Assembly (NCBI GenBank): GCA_020251025.1
Contig: JADCDI010000007.1
Location: 1 to 62,061, forward strand
Direction of reading: 5' to 3'
Length of the DNA stretch: 62,061 bases
Source of the DNA: Rhodobacter sp.
Lineage (GTDB): Bacteria > Pseudomonadota > Alphaproteobacteria > Rhodobacterales > Rhodobacteraceae
The notes beneath the pieces were generated by a model, which made no database searches, had not been told where the DNA came from, and was given only the letters and a program-made list of their open reading frames with translations. Position 1 is the first letter of the stretch; each line of letters opens with the position of its first letter. Both the position numbers and the translations under genes were made by a program. This document shows positions 54,822-62,061 of the stretch, one piece after another.

Positions 54822-55382
54822 GTGAGGATTGAGGAAACGGGCCTGCCGGGGCTGAAGGTTCTGACGCCGCGCCGTTTCCGCGACGCCCGGGGGTTCTTTT
54901 GCGAAAGCTGGAACAGGCGCGTGCTGGCAGAGCATGGCCTTGATTTCGATTTCGTGCAGGACAACCATTCGCTGTCGGCGGCGGTGAATACCGTGCGGGG
55001 CCTGCATTTTCAGGCCCCGCCCCACGCGCAGACCAAGCTTGTCCGTTGCGGCAGGGGTCGCTTTCTTGACGTTGCCGTCGATATCCGGGCAGCAAGCCCC
55101 ACCTTCGGCAAATGGTTCGGCATCGAGCTGAGCTTTGACAACGGCAAGCAGTTGCTGGTCCCGGCGGGCTTTCTTCATGGATTTGCCACGCGCGAGCCGG
55201 ACACCGAAGTCATCTACAAATGCACCGACTATTACGACGTGACGGCGGATGGCGCAGTGCGCTTTGACGATCCCGACATCGGGGTGGATTGGGGGCTTTC
55301 CGGCCCTGCGGTTCTAAGCGACAAGGACAGGGCGGCACCGCTGCTGCGGAATTTCCAAACCCCCTTTACCGGCGAAGGCTGA
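54822..55382 (+). CDS. rmlC: dTDP-4-dehydrorhamnose 3,5-epimerase
   Basis: 186 residues, cupin fold. It epimerises dTDP-4-keto-6-deoxyglucose on the way to dTDP-L-rhamnose. The catalytic His is in [20 protein letters not shown] and the catalytic Tyr in [10 protein letters not shown]. The start is a GTG at 54822 after GCAG. First gene of rmlCBDA, one base before rmlB. Confidence 0.95.
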   Translation: MRIEETGLPGLKVLTPRRFRDARGFFCESWNRRVLAEHGLDFDFVQDNHSLSAAVNTVRGLHFQAPPHAQTKLVRCGRGRFLDVAVDIRAASPTFGKWFGIELSFDNGKQLLVPAGFLHGFATREPDTEVIYKCTDYYDVTADGAVRFDDPDIGVDWGLSGPAVLSDKDRAAPLLRNFQTPFTGEG

Positions 55383-55383
55383 C

Positions 55384-56424
55384 ATGAAGATACTTGTGAC
55401 CGGCGGGGCAGGGTTCATCGGTTCCGCCGTGGTGCGCCATGCCGTGCGGGCAGGCCACAGCGTGGTCAACCTTGATGCGCTGACCTATGCCGCAAATCCC
55501 GAAAACGTGCGGCCCGTGGCCAACAGCCCGCTTTACCGGTTCGAACATGCCGATATCCGCGACCGGGCCGCACTGGATCGCATCTTTGCAGAACAGGTGC
55601 CGGATGCGGTCCTGCATCTGGCCGCCGAAAGCCATGTCGACCGGTCCATCGACGGGCCAGGCGATTTCGTGGAAACCAACATCACCGGCACGTTCAATCT
55701 GCTGGAGGCGGCGCGCGCCTTTTGGGTGCGGCAGGGCCGGCCCGCGGCATTCCGGTTCCATCATGTGTCCACCGACGAGGTTTACGGCACGCTGGGGCCT
55801 GCGGGGCAGTTTACCGAAGAGACGCCCTATGCGCCCAATTCCCCCTATGCCGCATCCAAGGCAGCCAGCGACCATCTGGTGCGGTCCTGGCACGAAACCT
55901 ACGGCCTGCCGGTGCTGGTGACGAATTGTTCCAACAACTACGGACCCTATCATTTCCCGGAAAAACTGATTCCGGTGGTGATCCTCAAGGCCCTGGCGGG
56001 CGAGCCGATCCCTGTGTACGGCACGGGCCGGAATGTGCGCGACTGGCTTTATGTCGAAGACCATGCGGATGCGCTGCTGACGGTGCTGACGCGGGGCACC
56101 GTGGGGCGCACCTATAACATCGGCGGCGAGAACGAGCGGCGCAACATCGACCTGGTCCGGACGATCTGCGCCATTCTGGACGAAAAACGGCCCAAGGCCA
56201 CCGCCTATGCCGATCAGATCACCTTTGTTGCAGACCGTCCGGGCCACGACCTGCGCTATGCCATCGACCCGACCCGGATCCGGACGGAACTGGGCTGGCG
56301 GCCGTCGGTGACGGTAGAGGAAGGCCTGGCGCGGACGGTGCAGTGGTATCTGGACAATGACGCCTGGTGGCGGCCCCTGCTGGACCGGCAGGGGGTGGGC
56401 AGGCGTCTGGGGGTGACGGCGTGA
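55384..56424 (+). CDS. rmlB: dTDP-glucose 4,6-dehydratase
   Basis: 346 residues, extended short-chain dehydrogenase. NAD loop [25 protein letters not shown], and the catalytic Tyr-Lys pair in [14 protein letters not shown] are intact. It makes dTDP-4-keto-6-deoxyglucose. It overlaps rmlD by 4 bases (GTGA). Confidence 0.95.
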   Translation: MKILVTGGAGFIGSAVVRHAVRAGHSVVNLDALTYAANPENVRPVANSPLYRFEHADIRDRAALDRIFAEQVPDAVLHLAAESHVDRSIDGPGDFVETNITGTFNLLEAARAFWVRQGRPAAFRFHHVSTDEVYGTLGPAGQFTEETPYAPNSPYAASKAASDHLVRSWHETYGLPVLVTNCSNNYGPYHFPEKLIPVVILKALAGEPIPVYGTGRNVRDWLYVEDHADALLTVLTRGTVGRTYNIGGENERRNIDLVRTICAILDEKRPKATAYADQITFVADRPGHDLRYAIDPTRIRTELGWRPSVTVEEGLARTVQWYLDNDAWWRPLLDRQGVGRRLGVTA

Positions 56425-57272
56425 AAGTGCTCGTTTTCGGGTCAACCGGACAGGTGGCGCAGGAACTGCGGCTGCGTCTGCCCGGTGCGGTGTTCCTGTC
56501 ACGCGCCGAGGCGGATCTTCGCGCACCCCAAACCTGTGCGGCTGCCATCGCCGCCTCGGACGCCGACTTGGTGGTCAACGCGGCGGCCTTCACGGCAGTG
56601 GATCAGGCCGAAAGCGATGAAGCCACGGCATCGGCGGTCAACGGCACGGCACCGGGCGTGATGGCCCGCGCCGCAGCGGCACGGGGAATCGCCTTCCTGC
56701 ATGTTTCCACCGATTACGTCTTTGACGGCACGGGCACCGCGCCCTGGCACCCCGATGACGAAACCGGGCCGCTGGGTGCCTATGGCCGCAGCAAACTTGC
56801 CGGGGAACATGGCGTTCAGGCTGCCGGGGGCAGGTTTGTCATTCTGCGCACATCCTGGGTGTTTTCGGCGCATGGTACCAATTTCGTGAAGACCATGCTG
56901 CGGCTGGGCAAGACGCGTGCCGCGCTGGCGGTTGTCGCGGACCAGGTCGGCGGGCCGACGGCGGCAGGCGACATTGCGTCGGCGCTGATTGAAATGGGGC
57001 GGCTTGTGTCGCTGGGGCTGGGGGCACCCGGAACCTATCACTTTGCCGGGGCGCCCGATGTCTCCTGGGCCGGCTTTGCGCGCGAGATATTCCATCAGGC
57101 GGGCCTGCAAACGCAGGTCACCGATATTCCTGCCGCCGCCTATCCAACCCCGGCGCGCCGCCCGCAGAATTCCCGGCTGGACTGTTCCACCACCGAAACC
57201 GTGTTCGGGGTGCCGCGCCCGGACTGGCGCAAGAGCCTGACGAAAGTCCTGAAAGATCTGGGGGAAATCTGA
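56421..57272 (+). CDS. rmlD: dTDP-4-dehydrorhamnose reductase
   Basis: 283 residues. NAD(P) loop [26 protein letters not shown] and the YxxxK pair in [11 protein letters not shown]. It performs the final reduction to dTDP-L-rhamnose. It starts at a GTG inside the rmlB stop region, one base before rmlA. Confidence 0.95.
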   Translation: MKVLVFGSTGQVAQELRLRLPGAVFLSRAEADLRAPQTCAAAIAASDADLVVNAAAFTAVDQAESDEATASAVNGTAPGVMARAAAARGIAFLHVSTDYVFDGTGTAPWHPDDETGPLGAYGRSKLAGEHGVQAAGGRFVILRTSWVFSAHGTNFVKTMLRLGKTRAALAVVADQVGGPTAAGDIASALIEMGRLVSLGLGAPGTYHFAGAPDVSWAGFAREIFHQAGLQTQVTDIPAAAYPTPARRPQNSRLDCSTTETVFGVPRPDWRKSLTKVLKDLGEI

Positions 57273-57273
57273 A

Positions 57274-58155
57274 ATGGCACAGCGCAAGGGCATCATCCTG
57301 GCAGGCGGATCGGGCACGCGGCTTTATCCGGTTACGCTTGCCGTCTCAAAGCAGCTTCTGCCGGTCTATGACAAGCCGATGATCTACTATCCGCTGTCCG
57401 TGCTGATGCTGGCCGGGATCCGCGAAATTGCCATCATCACCACGCCGATTGACGCCGACCAGTTCCGGCGCGCCCTTGGCGACGGGTCGCAATGGGGTGT
57501 GCAGTTCACCTATATCCAACAGCCCTCGCCGGACGGGCTGGCACAGGCCTATCTGCTGGCCGAAGGTTTCCTTGATGGTGCGCCTTCGGCGATGGTGCTG
57601 GGCGACAACATCTTTTACGGGCATGGCCTGCCCGAACTGCTGGCAAGTGCCGCCGCGCAGACAACCGGCGGCACGGTGTTCGGCTATCAGGTGGCGGACC
57701 CCGAACGATACGGGGTCATCGCCTTTGGCCCGGACGGGCGGGCGGTATCCATCATCGAAAAGCCGGACGTGCCCCCTTCGGACTTTGCGGTGACGGGGCT
57801 GTATTTCCTTGACGGCACCGCACCGGCGCGGGCGAAGAGCGTGCAGCCATCGGCACGCGGCGAGCTGGAGATCACGGCACTGCTGGAGATGTACCTGGCC
57901 GATGGGCTGCTGTCGGTCCAGCGGATGGGGCGCGGCTATGCCTGGCTGGACACGGGCACGCATGGCAGCCTGCTGGACGCGGGCAACTTCGTGCGCACGC
58001 TGGGGGAACGCCAGGGCCTTCAGTCGGGCTGCCCGGAGGAAATCGCCTTCGGGCAGGGCTGGATCAGCCGCGCGCAGTTGCTGGAGCAGGCGGCTGCCTG
58101 TCGCAAGAATGCCTATGGTGCCTATCTTCAGAAGGTCGCCGACCGGAAACCCTGA
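57274..58155 (+). CDS. rmlA: Glucose-1-phosphate thymidylyltransferase
   Basis: 293 residues. The nucleotidyltransferase signature [20 protein letters not shown] and the later [12 protein letters not shown] are exact. It makes dTDP-glucose, the first step of the rhamnose pathway, and usually is feedback-inhibited by dTDP-rhamnose. Last of the compact rmlCBDA unit; 213 bases without a gene follow. Confidence 0.95.
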   Translation: MAQRKGIILAGGSGTRLYPVTLAVSKQLLPVYDKPMIYYPLSVLMLAGIREIAIITTPIDADQFRRALGDGSQWGVQFTYIQQPSPDGLAQAYLLAEGFLDGAPSAMVLGDNIFYGHGLPELLASAAAQTTGGTVFGYQVADPERYGVIAFGPDGRAVSIIEKPDVPPSDFAVTGLYFLDGTAPARAKSVQPSARGELEITALLEMYLADGLLSVQRMGRGYAWLDTGTHGSLLDAGNFVRTLGERQGLQSGCPEEIAFGQGWISRAQLLEQAAACRKNAYGAYLQKVADRKP

Positions 58156-58368
58156 GGACGGGAACCGGCGGCGGATCGCCCCGACGGCGGCCCCCCGTTC
58201 CCGCCGGACCGTCATTGGCCCCTGCCAGGCGGAAAGGCCCGTGACGCGGGCAGGTCATCCGTCTGACCCCGCGCCTGCGGCCCGAAGCGCGGTGCCGCGT
58301 CAAAGCGTTTGATCTTTGGCGGCCGGTCGGTTCTGGTGCCCTGGGGGACATGTGGCAGTGGGGGCGGC

Positions 58369-60033
58369 ATGAAGGATTGGTGGCGCGGGTCGGTGACATA
58401 TCAGGTCTATCTGCGGTCGTTTCAGGACAGCAACGGCGACGGTATCGGCGACCTTCCCGGCCTGACGCGGCGCCTTGAGCATATCGCACGGCTGGGCTGC
58501 GATGCGGTCTGGCTTTCGCCGGTCTTCCCCTCGCCCATGGCGGACATGGGCTATGACGTGTCGGATTATACCGATATCGACCCGCTGTTCGGCACGCTGG
58601 CGGATTTCGACGCAATGCTGGCCCATGCGCATGCCCTTGGGCTGAAGGTCATCATCGACCAGGTGCTGAGCCATTCCTCTTCTGCCCACCCGTTCTTTGC
58701 CGAAAGCCGCGCCAGCCGCACCAATCCCAGGGCCGACTGGTATGTCTGGGCCGATGCCCGCCCGGACGGGACCGCCCCGAACAACTGGTTGTCCGTCTTT
58801 GGCGGACCGGCCTGGGAATGGGACGCGCGGCGCAGGCAGTATTACCTGCACAACTTCCTGCCCAGCCAGCCGGATTTCAACTTTCACAACCCTGATGTGC
58901 AAGACTGGCTGCTGGGGACAATGCGCTTCTGGCTTGACCGCGGTGTCGACGGGTTCCGGCTTGATACGGTGAACTACTATTTTCATGACCGGCATCTGCG
59001 GTCCAACCCGCCCGAGGCGCGCCACGAAACGCAGCCCGCGATCAATCCCTGTGACATGCAGGATCACCTCTATTCCAAGACCCGGCCCGAGAATATCGGG
59101 TTCCTGCGGCGGATCCGGGCCCTGCTGGACAGCTATGATGACCGCGCTGCCGTTGGAGAGGTGGGCGAGGGGCGCCGGGCCATCGCCGTGATGGCCGATT
59201 ATACCCGGGGCGAGGACCGCCTGCACATGGCCTACAGCTTTGACATGCTGGGCCCGCAGTTTACCGCAGCGCATTTCCGCGACCGGGTCGAAGGCTTTTT
59301 CACCGGCGCGCCCGACGGCTGGCCCTGCTGGGCCTTTTCCAACCATGACGTGATCCGCCATGTCACACGCTGGTCGGGCGCGGGCACGCAGGACGGGGTC
59401 GCCCGCCTGTCGGCGGCGCTGCTTTTGTCGTTGCCGGGGTCGGTCTGCCTGTATCAGGGCGAAGAGCTGGGCCAGACCGAAACCGACATCGCGTATCACG
59501 AGCTGACGGACCCGCCCGGCTTTGCCTTCTGGCCCGATTACAAGGGCCGCGACGGCTGCCGCACCCCGATGGTCTGGGATGCAACACCCCAGGGCGGTTT
59601 TACCGAAGGGCGGCCCTGGCTGCCGGTGAAGCCGCCGCAACTGTCGCGCAATGTGGCATCCCAGGACGGGGTGCCCGGCTCTGTTCTGGAAACCTATCGC
59701 CGGATGCTGGCCTGGCGCCGCGCGAATCCGGCCCTGCGGACGGGAACGACGCGGTTTGTGGACCTGCCGGAACCGGTGCTGGCCTTTTTCCGGGATGCCG
59801 GTCAAGGCGGGATTCTGTGCATCTTCAATCTGTCGCCGGACGAGGTCCTGCTGACGCTGGATCACGCGACGCTCGTCGGTCCCGCGCAGGCGGCGGGGCT
59901 CACCGGGCGGACGCTGTCGCTGGGGGCGAGCGGCTATGCGTTTGCAGCCGCGTCGGGCATGACGCGCCTGCGCCCCTATGCGCCCAAGGTGCGAAACACG
60001 GCGCGGCCGCGCCCTGCGCGCTTGGCCTCATAA
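58369..60033 (+). CDS. GH13 alpha-glucosidase
   Basis: 554 residues. A (beta/alpha)8 glycoside hydrolase family 13 enzyme of the alpha-glucosidase/oligo-1,6-glucosidase type: VYLRSFQDSNGDGIGDLPG, nucleophile Asp in DGFRLDTVNYYF, acid/base Glu in AVGEVGEG and the stabilising Asp in FSNHDVIRHV. No signal peptide, so cytoplasmic hydrolysis of imported alpha-glucosides is likely. No sugar transporter is adjacent. Its 3' end overlaps the convergent GGDEF gene by 58 bases. Start ATG 58369; an upstream extension lacks similarity. Confidence 0.9.
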   Translation: MKDWWRGSVTYQVYLRSFQDSNGDGIGDLPGLTRRLEHIARLGCDAVWLSPVFPSPMADMGYDVSDYTDIDPLFGTLADFDAMLAHAHALGLKVIIDQVLSHSSSAHPFFAESRASRTNPRADWYVWADARPDGTAPNNWLSVFGGPAWEWDARRRQYYLHNFLPSQPDFNFHNPDVQDWLLGTMRFWLDRGVDGFRLDTVNYYFHDRHLRSNPPEARHETQPAINPCDMQDHLYSKTRPENIGFLRRIRALLDSYDDRAAVGEVGEGRRAIAVMADYTRGEDRLHMAYSFDMLGPQFTAAHFRDRVEGFFTGAPDGWPCWAFSNHDVIRHVTRWSGAGTQDGVARLSAALLLSLPGSVCLYQGEELGQTETDIAYHELTDPPGFAFWPDYKGRDGCRTPMVWDATPQGGFTEGRPWLPVKPPQLSRNVASQDGVPGSVLETYRRMLAWRRANPALRTGTTRFVDLPEPVLAFFRDAGQGGILCIFNLSPDEVLLTLDHATLVGPAQAAGLTGRTLSLGASGYAFAAASGMTRLRPYAPKVRNTARPRPARLAS

Positions 60034-60980
60034 AGGGCGTCGTCCGCATCCGCCATCATGCGGTCCGGTTGCACCTGGGGATAGGTGGTGGACACCGTCA
60101 TGCCGATGCTGGCCGAAACCCGGCAGGCGCGGCCTTCATGAAGGATCGGCTGGTCAAGCTGTGCGATGATGCGCCCGGCGATGGTCCACAGCACGGTGGC
60201 GTCAACCAGACCGGGCAGCAGAATCACGAATTCGTCGCCGCCGGTCCGCGCAATGGTGTCGGCATCGCGGGTCTGGCCGCGCAGGATGCGCCCCACCTCG
60301 CGCAGAACCGCATCCCCCGCCGCATGCCCAAGGGTATCGTTCACCGACTTGAAGTAATCCAGATCCATGTGCATCAGACCGAAGGGCGTATTGCGCACGA
60401 TGACCTGGGCGATGGCCAGATCAAGCGCCCGGCGGTTGCGCAGGCCCGTCAGGGTATCGGTCAGCGCCTGTTCTTCGGCGGCCGTCTTGGCCCCCTCCAG
60501 CCGCTGGTTCAGATCGCGCAATTCCTTCATCACGGCCGTCTTGGCCTCGACGACATAGAGCAGTTCCATGGCAAGGTCGGTCGGCGCGAAATCGGAATCG
60601 GTCAGGTCATGGGCCCGGACCGCATCGGTGACGGAACTGCCGAAGGAGAGGTTGAGCAGCAGGCCATTGTCATCGGCCAGCCGCACCGCCAGACCGCGCA
60701 AGCTGGTGTCCGGTGCCAGTTGCGGCCTGAGGTGCATCGGCCGGCCTGCCCATCGGATCAGGGCCGCAAGGTCCCCGATCCCGCCGGGACGGCGCACCTC
60801 GAACACGGAAAAGAACGGTCGCCCGGCCACAGCCCGGCCGGCAATCAGTTTGGCCAAGGTTGGGCCAAGGCCCGTGATTCTGCCGTCGGCCGACAGGCGG
60901 ATGTGCATCGGCATCATCCGACACAGGGCTTCGGCGGGAATCGAGACCGTATCCGTTTTCAGGCCCCCGTCCATGATCAC
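59976..60980 (-). CDS. Diguanylate cyclase (GGDEF) with H-NOX-associated-type N-terminus
   Basis: 334 residues. The C-terminal GGDEF domain has LTDTLTGLRNRRALDLA, the active site RTGGDEFVIL, and an intact inhibitory I-site RDAD exactly five residues before GGDEF, so it should make c-di-GMP with product inhibition. The N-terminal ~150 residues look like the HNOB-associated sensor domain and end in a coiled helix (VMKELRDLNQRLEGAK). The start GTG overlaps the stop of the upstream H-NOX-like gene by 4 bases, so the two proteins are likely made together and may interact. Confidence 0.9.
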   Translation of the reverse strand: MIMDGGLKTDTVSIPAEALCRMMPMHIRLSADGRITGLGPTLAKLIAGRAVAGRPFFSVFEVRRPGGIGDLAALIRWAGRPMHLRPQLAPDTSLRGLAVRLADDNGLLLNLSFGSSVTDAVRAHDLTDSDFAPTDLAMELLYVVEAKTAVMKELRDLNQRLEGAKTAAEEQALTDTLTGLRNRRALDLAIAQVIVRNTPFGLMHMDLDYFKSVNDTLGHAAGDAVLREVGRILRGQTRDADTIARTGGDEFVILLPGLVDATVLWTIAGRIIAQLDQPILHEGRACRVSASIGMTVSTTYPQVQPDRMMADADDALYEAKRAGRGRAVFRTLGA

Positions 60981-61564
60981 AGCACCTGCCCTGCAAGGGT
61001 GAACGGGCGGCCCGTTGCAAACTGATGATCCAGAAGCCTGATGGAAACGCGTTCGCCCCCCTCTGTCGGCCCGGCGTGATCGATCACCACAAGGGCGCCG
61101 TAATCATCGGCCATGGCCCGCAGCAGACCGACAGCCACATGACCCACCCCCTGCAAGGGCGACAGGCAGGTCAGCGAAAAGCTGTCATGGCCGGTGCCGG
61201 CAAGGTGCAGGGCAGGCAGATCAAGATCGGGCAAGGCAAGCCGCCCGCGGGCAGGAAGATCATCCAGCGAATAAAGGAAATCGACAAAGGTCACGCCGCC
61301 AAAGCGCAGCAGGCGCCGCAGCCGTTCCAGCGCAGGATCAGCCACGAGGAACAGTCCCAGATCCTCAAGAATGGACCCGCGCGGAAGGTTCAGCCTGCGC
61401 GAGGCGGCGGCCAAAACCTGGTCTGTCAGCCGGTCGTCGTAGGTCAGCATCGTCTCGAACGAATCGAAGCCAAGCTGCGCGTCGCGCACGATGTCCAGCC
61501 AGACCGCATTGCCATAGGTGCCGCGCAGGAACATCTGGATGGATCGGTTGACAAGCCCGTGCAT
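60977..61564 (-). CDS. H-NOX-like (haem NO-binding) domain protein lacking ligand motifs
   Basis: 195 residues. The N-terminus MHGLVNRSIQMFLRGTYGNA, then VWLDIVRDAQLGFDSFETML, and the C-terminal GLLRAMADDYGALVVID are typical of the H-NOX fold. However, where the proximal haem His normally stands (D-x-L-H) this protein has DDLP (Pro104). The haem-propionate motif YxSxR reads CLSPL (residues 133-137), with only the Ser kept. Binding of haem and NO is therefore doubtful. It is coupled to the GGDEF gene and probably acts as its partner. ATG 61564 matches the family start; ATG 61576 is possible. Confidence 0.85.
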   Translation of the reverse strand: MHGLVNRSIQMFLRGTYGNAVWLDIVRDAQLGFDSFETMLTYDDRLTDQVLAAASRRLNLPRGSILEDLGLFLVADPALERLRRLLRFGGVTFVDFLYSLDDLPARGRLALPDLDLPALHLAGTGHDSFSLTCLSPLQGVGHVAVGLLRAMADDYGALVVIDHAGPTEGGERVSIRLLDHQFATGRPFTLAGQVL

Positions 61565-61732
61565 GTAAGACCCCAATGAATACCCCGAAGGCTAGGGGCC
61601 AAGCGTTAAGGAATTCTGAATTTGGTCCACAGGGCTGCAAGCGTCAGTTGCATCCCCCGCCGGGTGCTCAAGACGTGCCACCGCCGGGGCTGCCCGGGCG
61701 CAAAGCGGGCAACCCGTCTGCCTGCGCGCGCG

Positions 61733-62061
61733 GCACCTCCTGACAGGGGCCATCGCCCCTGCCACAGCGCCGCGCCGGCATCAGGACCGGCCGGGGGCCC
61801 AAAGCCCCTGGCCAGCGCCCGCCCCGCCAACGGCGGGCGCTTCCCGCCCGCCGGGCCGGGCGCTGGCCTCTGTGTCTCCGGGACCTGCCGGTCTACGGGA
61901 CACCGTCGCGCAGGGGCGGGGGAAACGCGGGTCGCGTTTCCTGTTCCCGCCCGCACTGATGACAGCACCCACACCGCTCCAATGGCAGGGGCTATCGCCC
62001 CTGCCACAGCGCCACAGCGGGATCAGGACCGGTCGGGGGCCAAAGCCCCCGGCCAGCGCCC
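61733..62061. repeat. Further copy of the 240-bp structured repeat at the right end
   Basis: A complete unit (61813-62053) lies between the tail of one copy (61733-61812) and the first eight bases of the next. It is in the same orientation as the copies at 1-480. Hairpins CAGGGGC/GCCCCTG and GGAAACGCG/CGCGTTTCC are conserved. The stretch 61565-61732 upstream shows no gene. Confidence 0.8.

Overview
The window is high-GC, gene-dense chromosomal DNA from an alphaproteobacterium, most likely a member of the Rhodobacterales (Rhodobacteraceae). Four things point there: a division/cell-wall (dcw) cluster carrying the DUF2484 gene typical of this family next to murC, the cobS/cobT pair, a glpD-glpSTPQUV glycerol ABC operon, and a beta-hydroxyaspartate (bhc) cluster. 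I see no plasmid or phage replication genes, no CRISPR array and no rRNA.

Layout. 1-480 and 61733-62061 hold the same GC-rich, hairpin-packed repeat of about 240 bp, and a diverged inverted piece lies at 28561-28640. 732-11091 carries a TPR protein with 150-bp tandem repeats, DUF4177, bolA, a J-domain protein, cobS, a small secreted protein, cobT, an aminopeptidase P, a DUF427 protein and an NTF2-like protein. 11092-26545 (minus strand) is ftsW-murG-murC-DUF2484-[insert]-murB-ddl-ftsQ-ftsA-ftsZ-lpxC-bamD-recN. The insert (20780-22480) is an unrecognised 427-residue protein plus two 150-bp direct repeats. 26784-30835 is accessory: a type II restriction-modification pair (C5 methylase and HNH nuclease), an orphan ParA, two small membrane proteins and a lower-GC hypothetical gene beside strong hairpins. 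30954-37679 returns to housekeeping: uvrB, a methyltransferase, an NDUFS4-like protein, a GNAT, tRNA-Arg(TCT), hemC and hemE.

37770-43104 is a beta-hydroxyaspartate cycle locus: bhcA, bhcB, bhcC and the divergent IclR-type bhcR. The fourth enzyme, bhcD, is a frameshifted pseudogene, and bhcB lacks an ordinary start codon and has lost several conserved residues, so the pathway appears to be decaying. 43255-43390 is a scrap of an IS3-family transposase. 43621-52304 is the glycerol operon glpD-S-T-P-Q-U-V, with glpR divergent and a clear terminator after glpV. 52410-53090 holds two further dead genes (a 2-hydroxyacid dehydrogenase and a polyamine-type binding protein).

53216-61564 is a surface and signalling segment: a DUF2793 phage/GTA-like fibre protein, rmlCBDA for dTDP-L-rhamnose, a GH13 alpha-glucosidase, and a diguanylate cyclase paired with an H-NOX-like protein that seems to lack the haem-ligand motifs.

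The genes fall into a few working units: envelope synthesis and division (dcw, rml), tetrapyrrole and cobalamin metabolism (hemC, hemE, cobS, cobT), C2/C3 carbon use (bhc, glp), and DNA maintenance (recN, uvrB, restriction-modification). No wholly new system is evident. The best leads are the dying bhc locus, the asymmetric GlpS/GlpT ATPase pair, the motif-less H-NOX protein, the insertion in the dcw cluster and the structured 240-bp repeat family.
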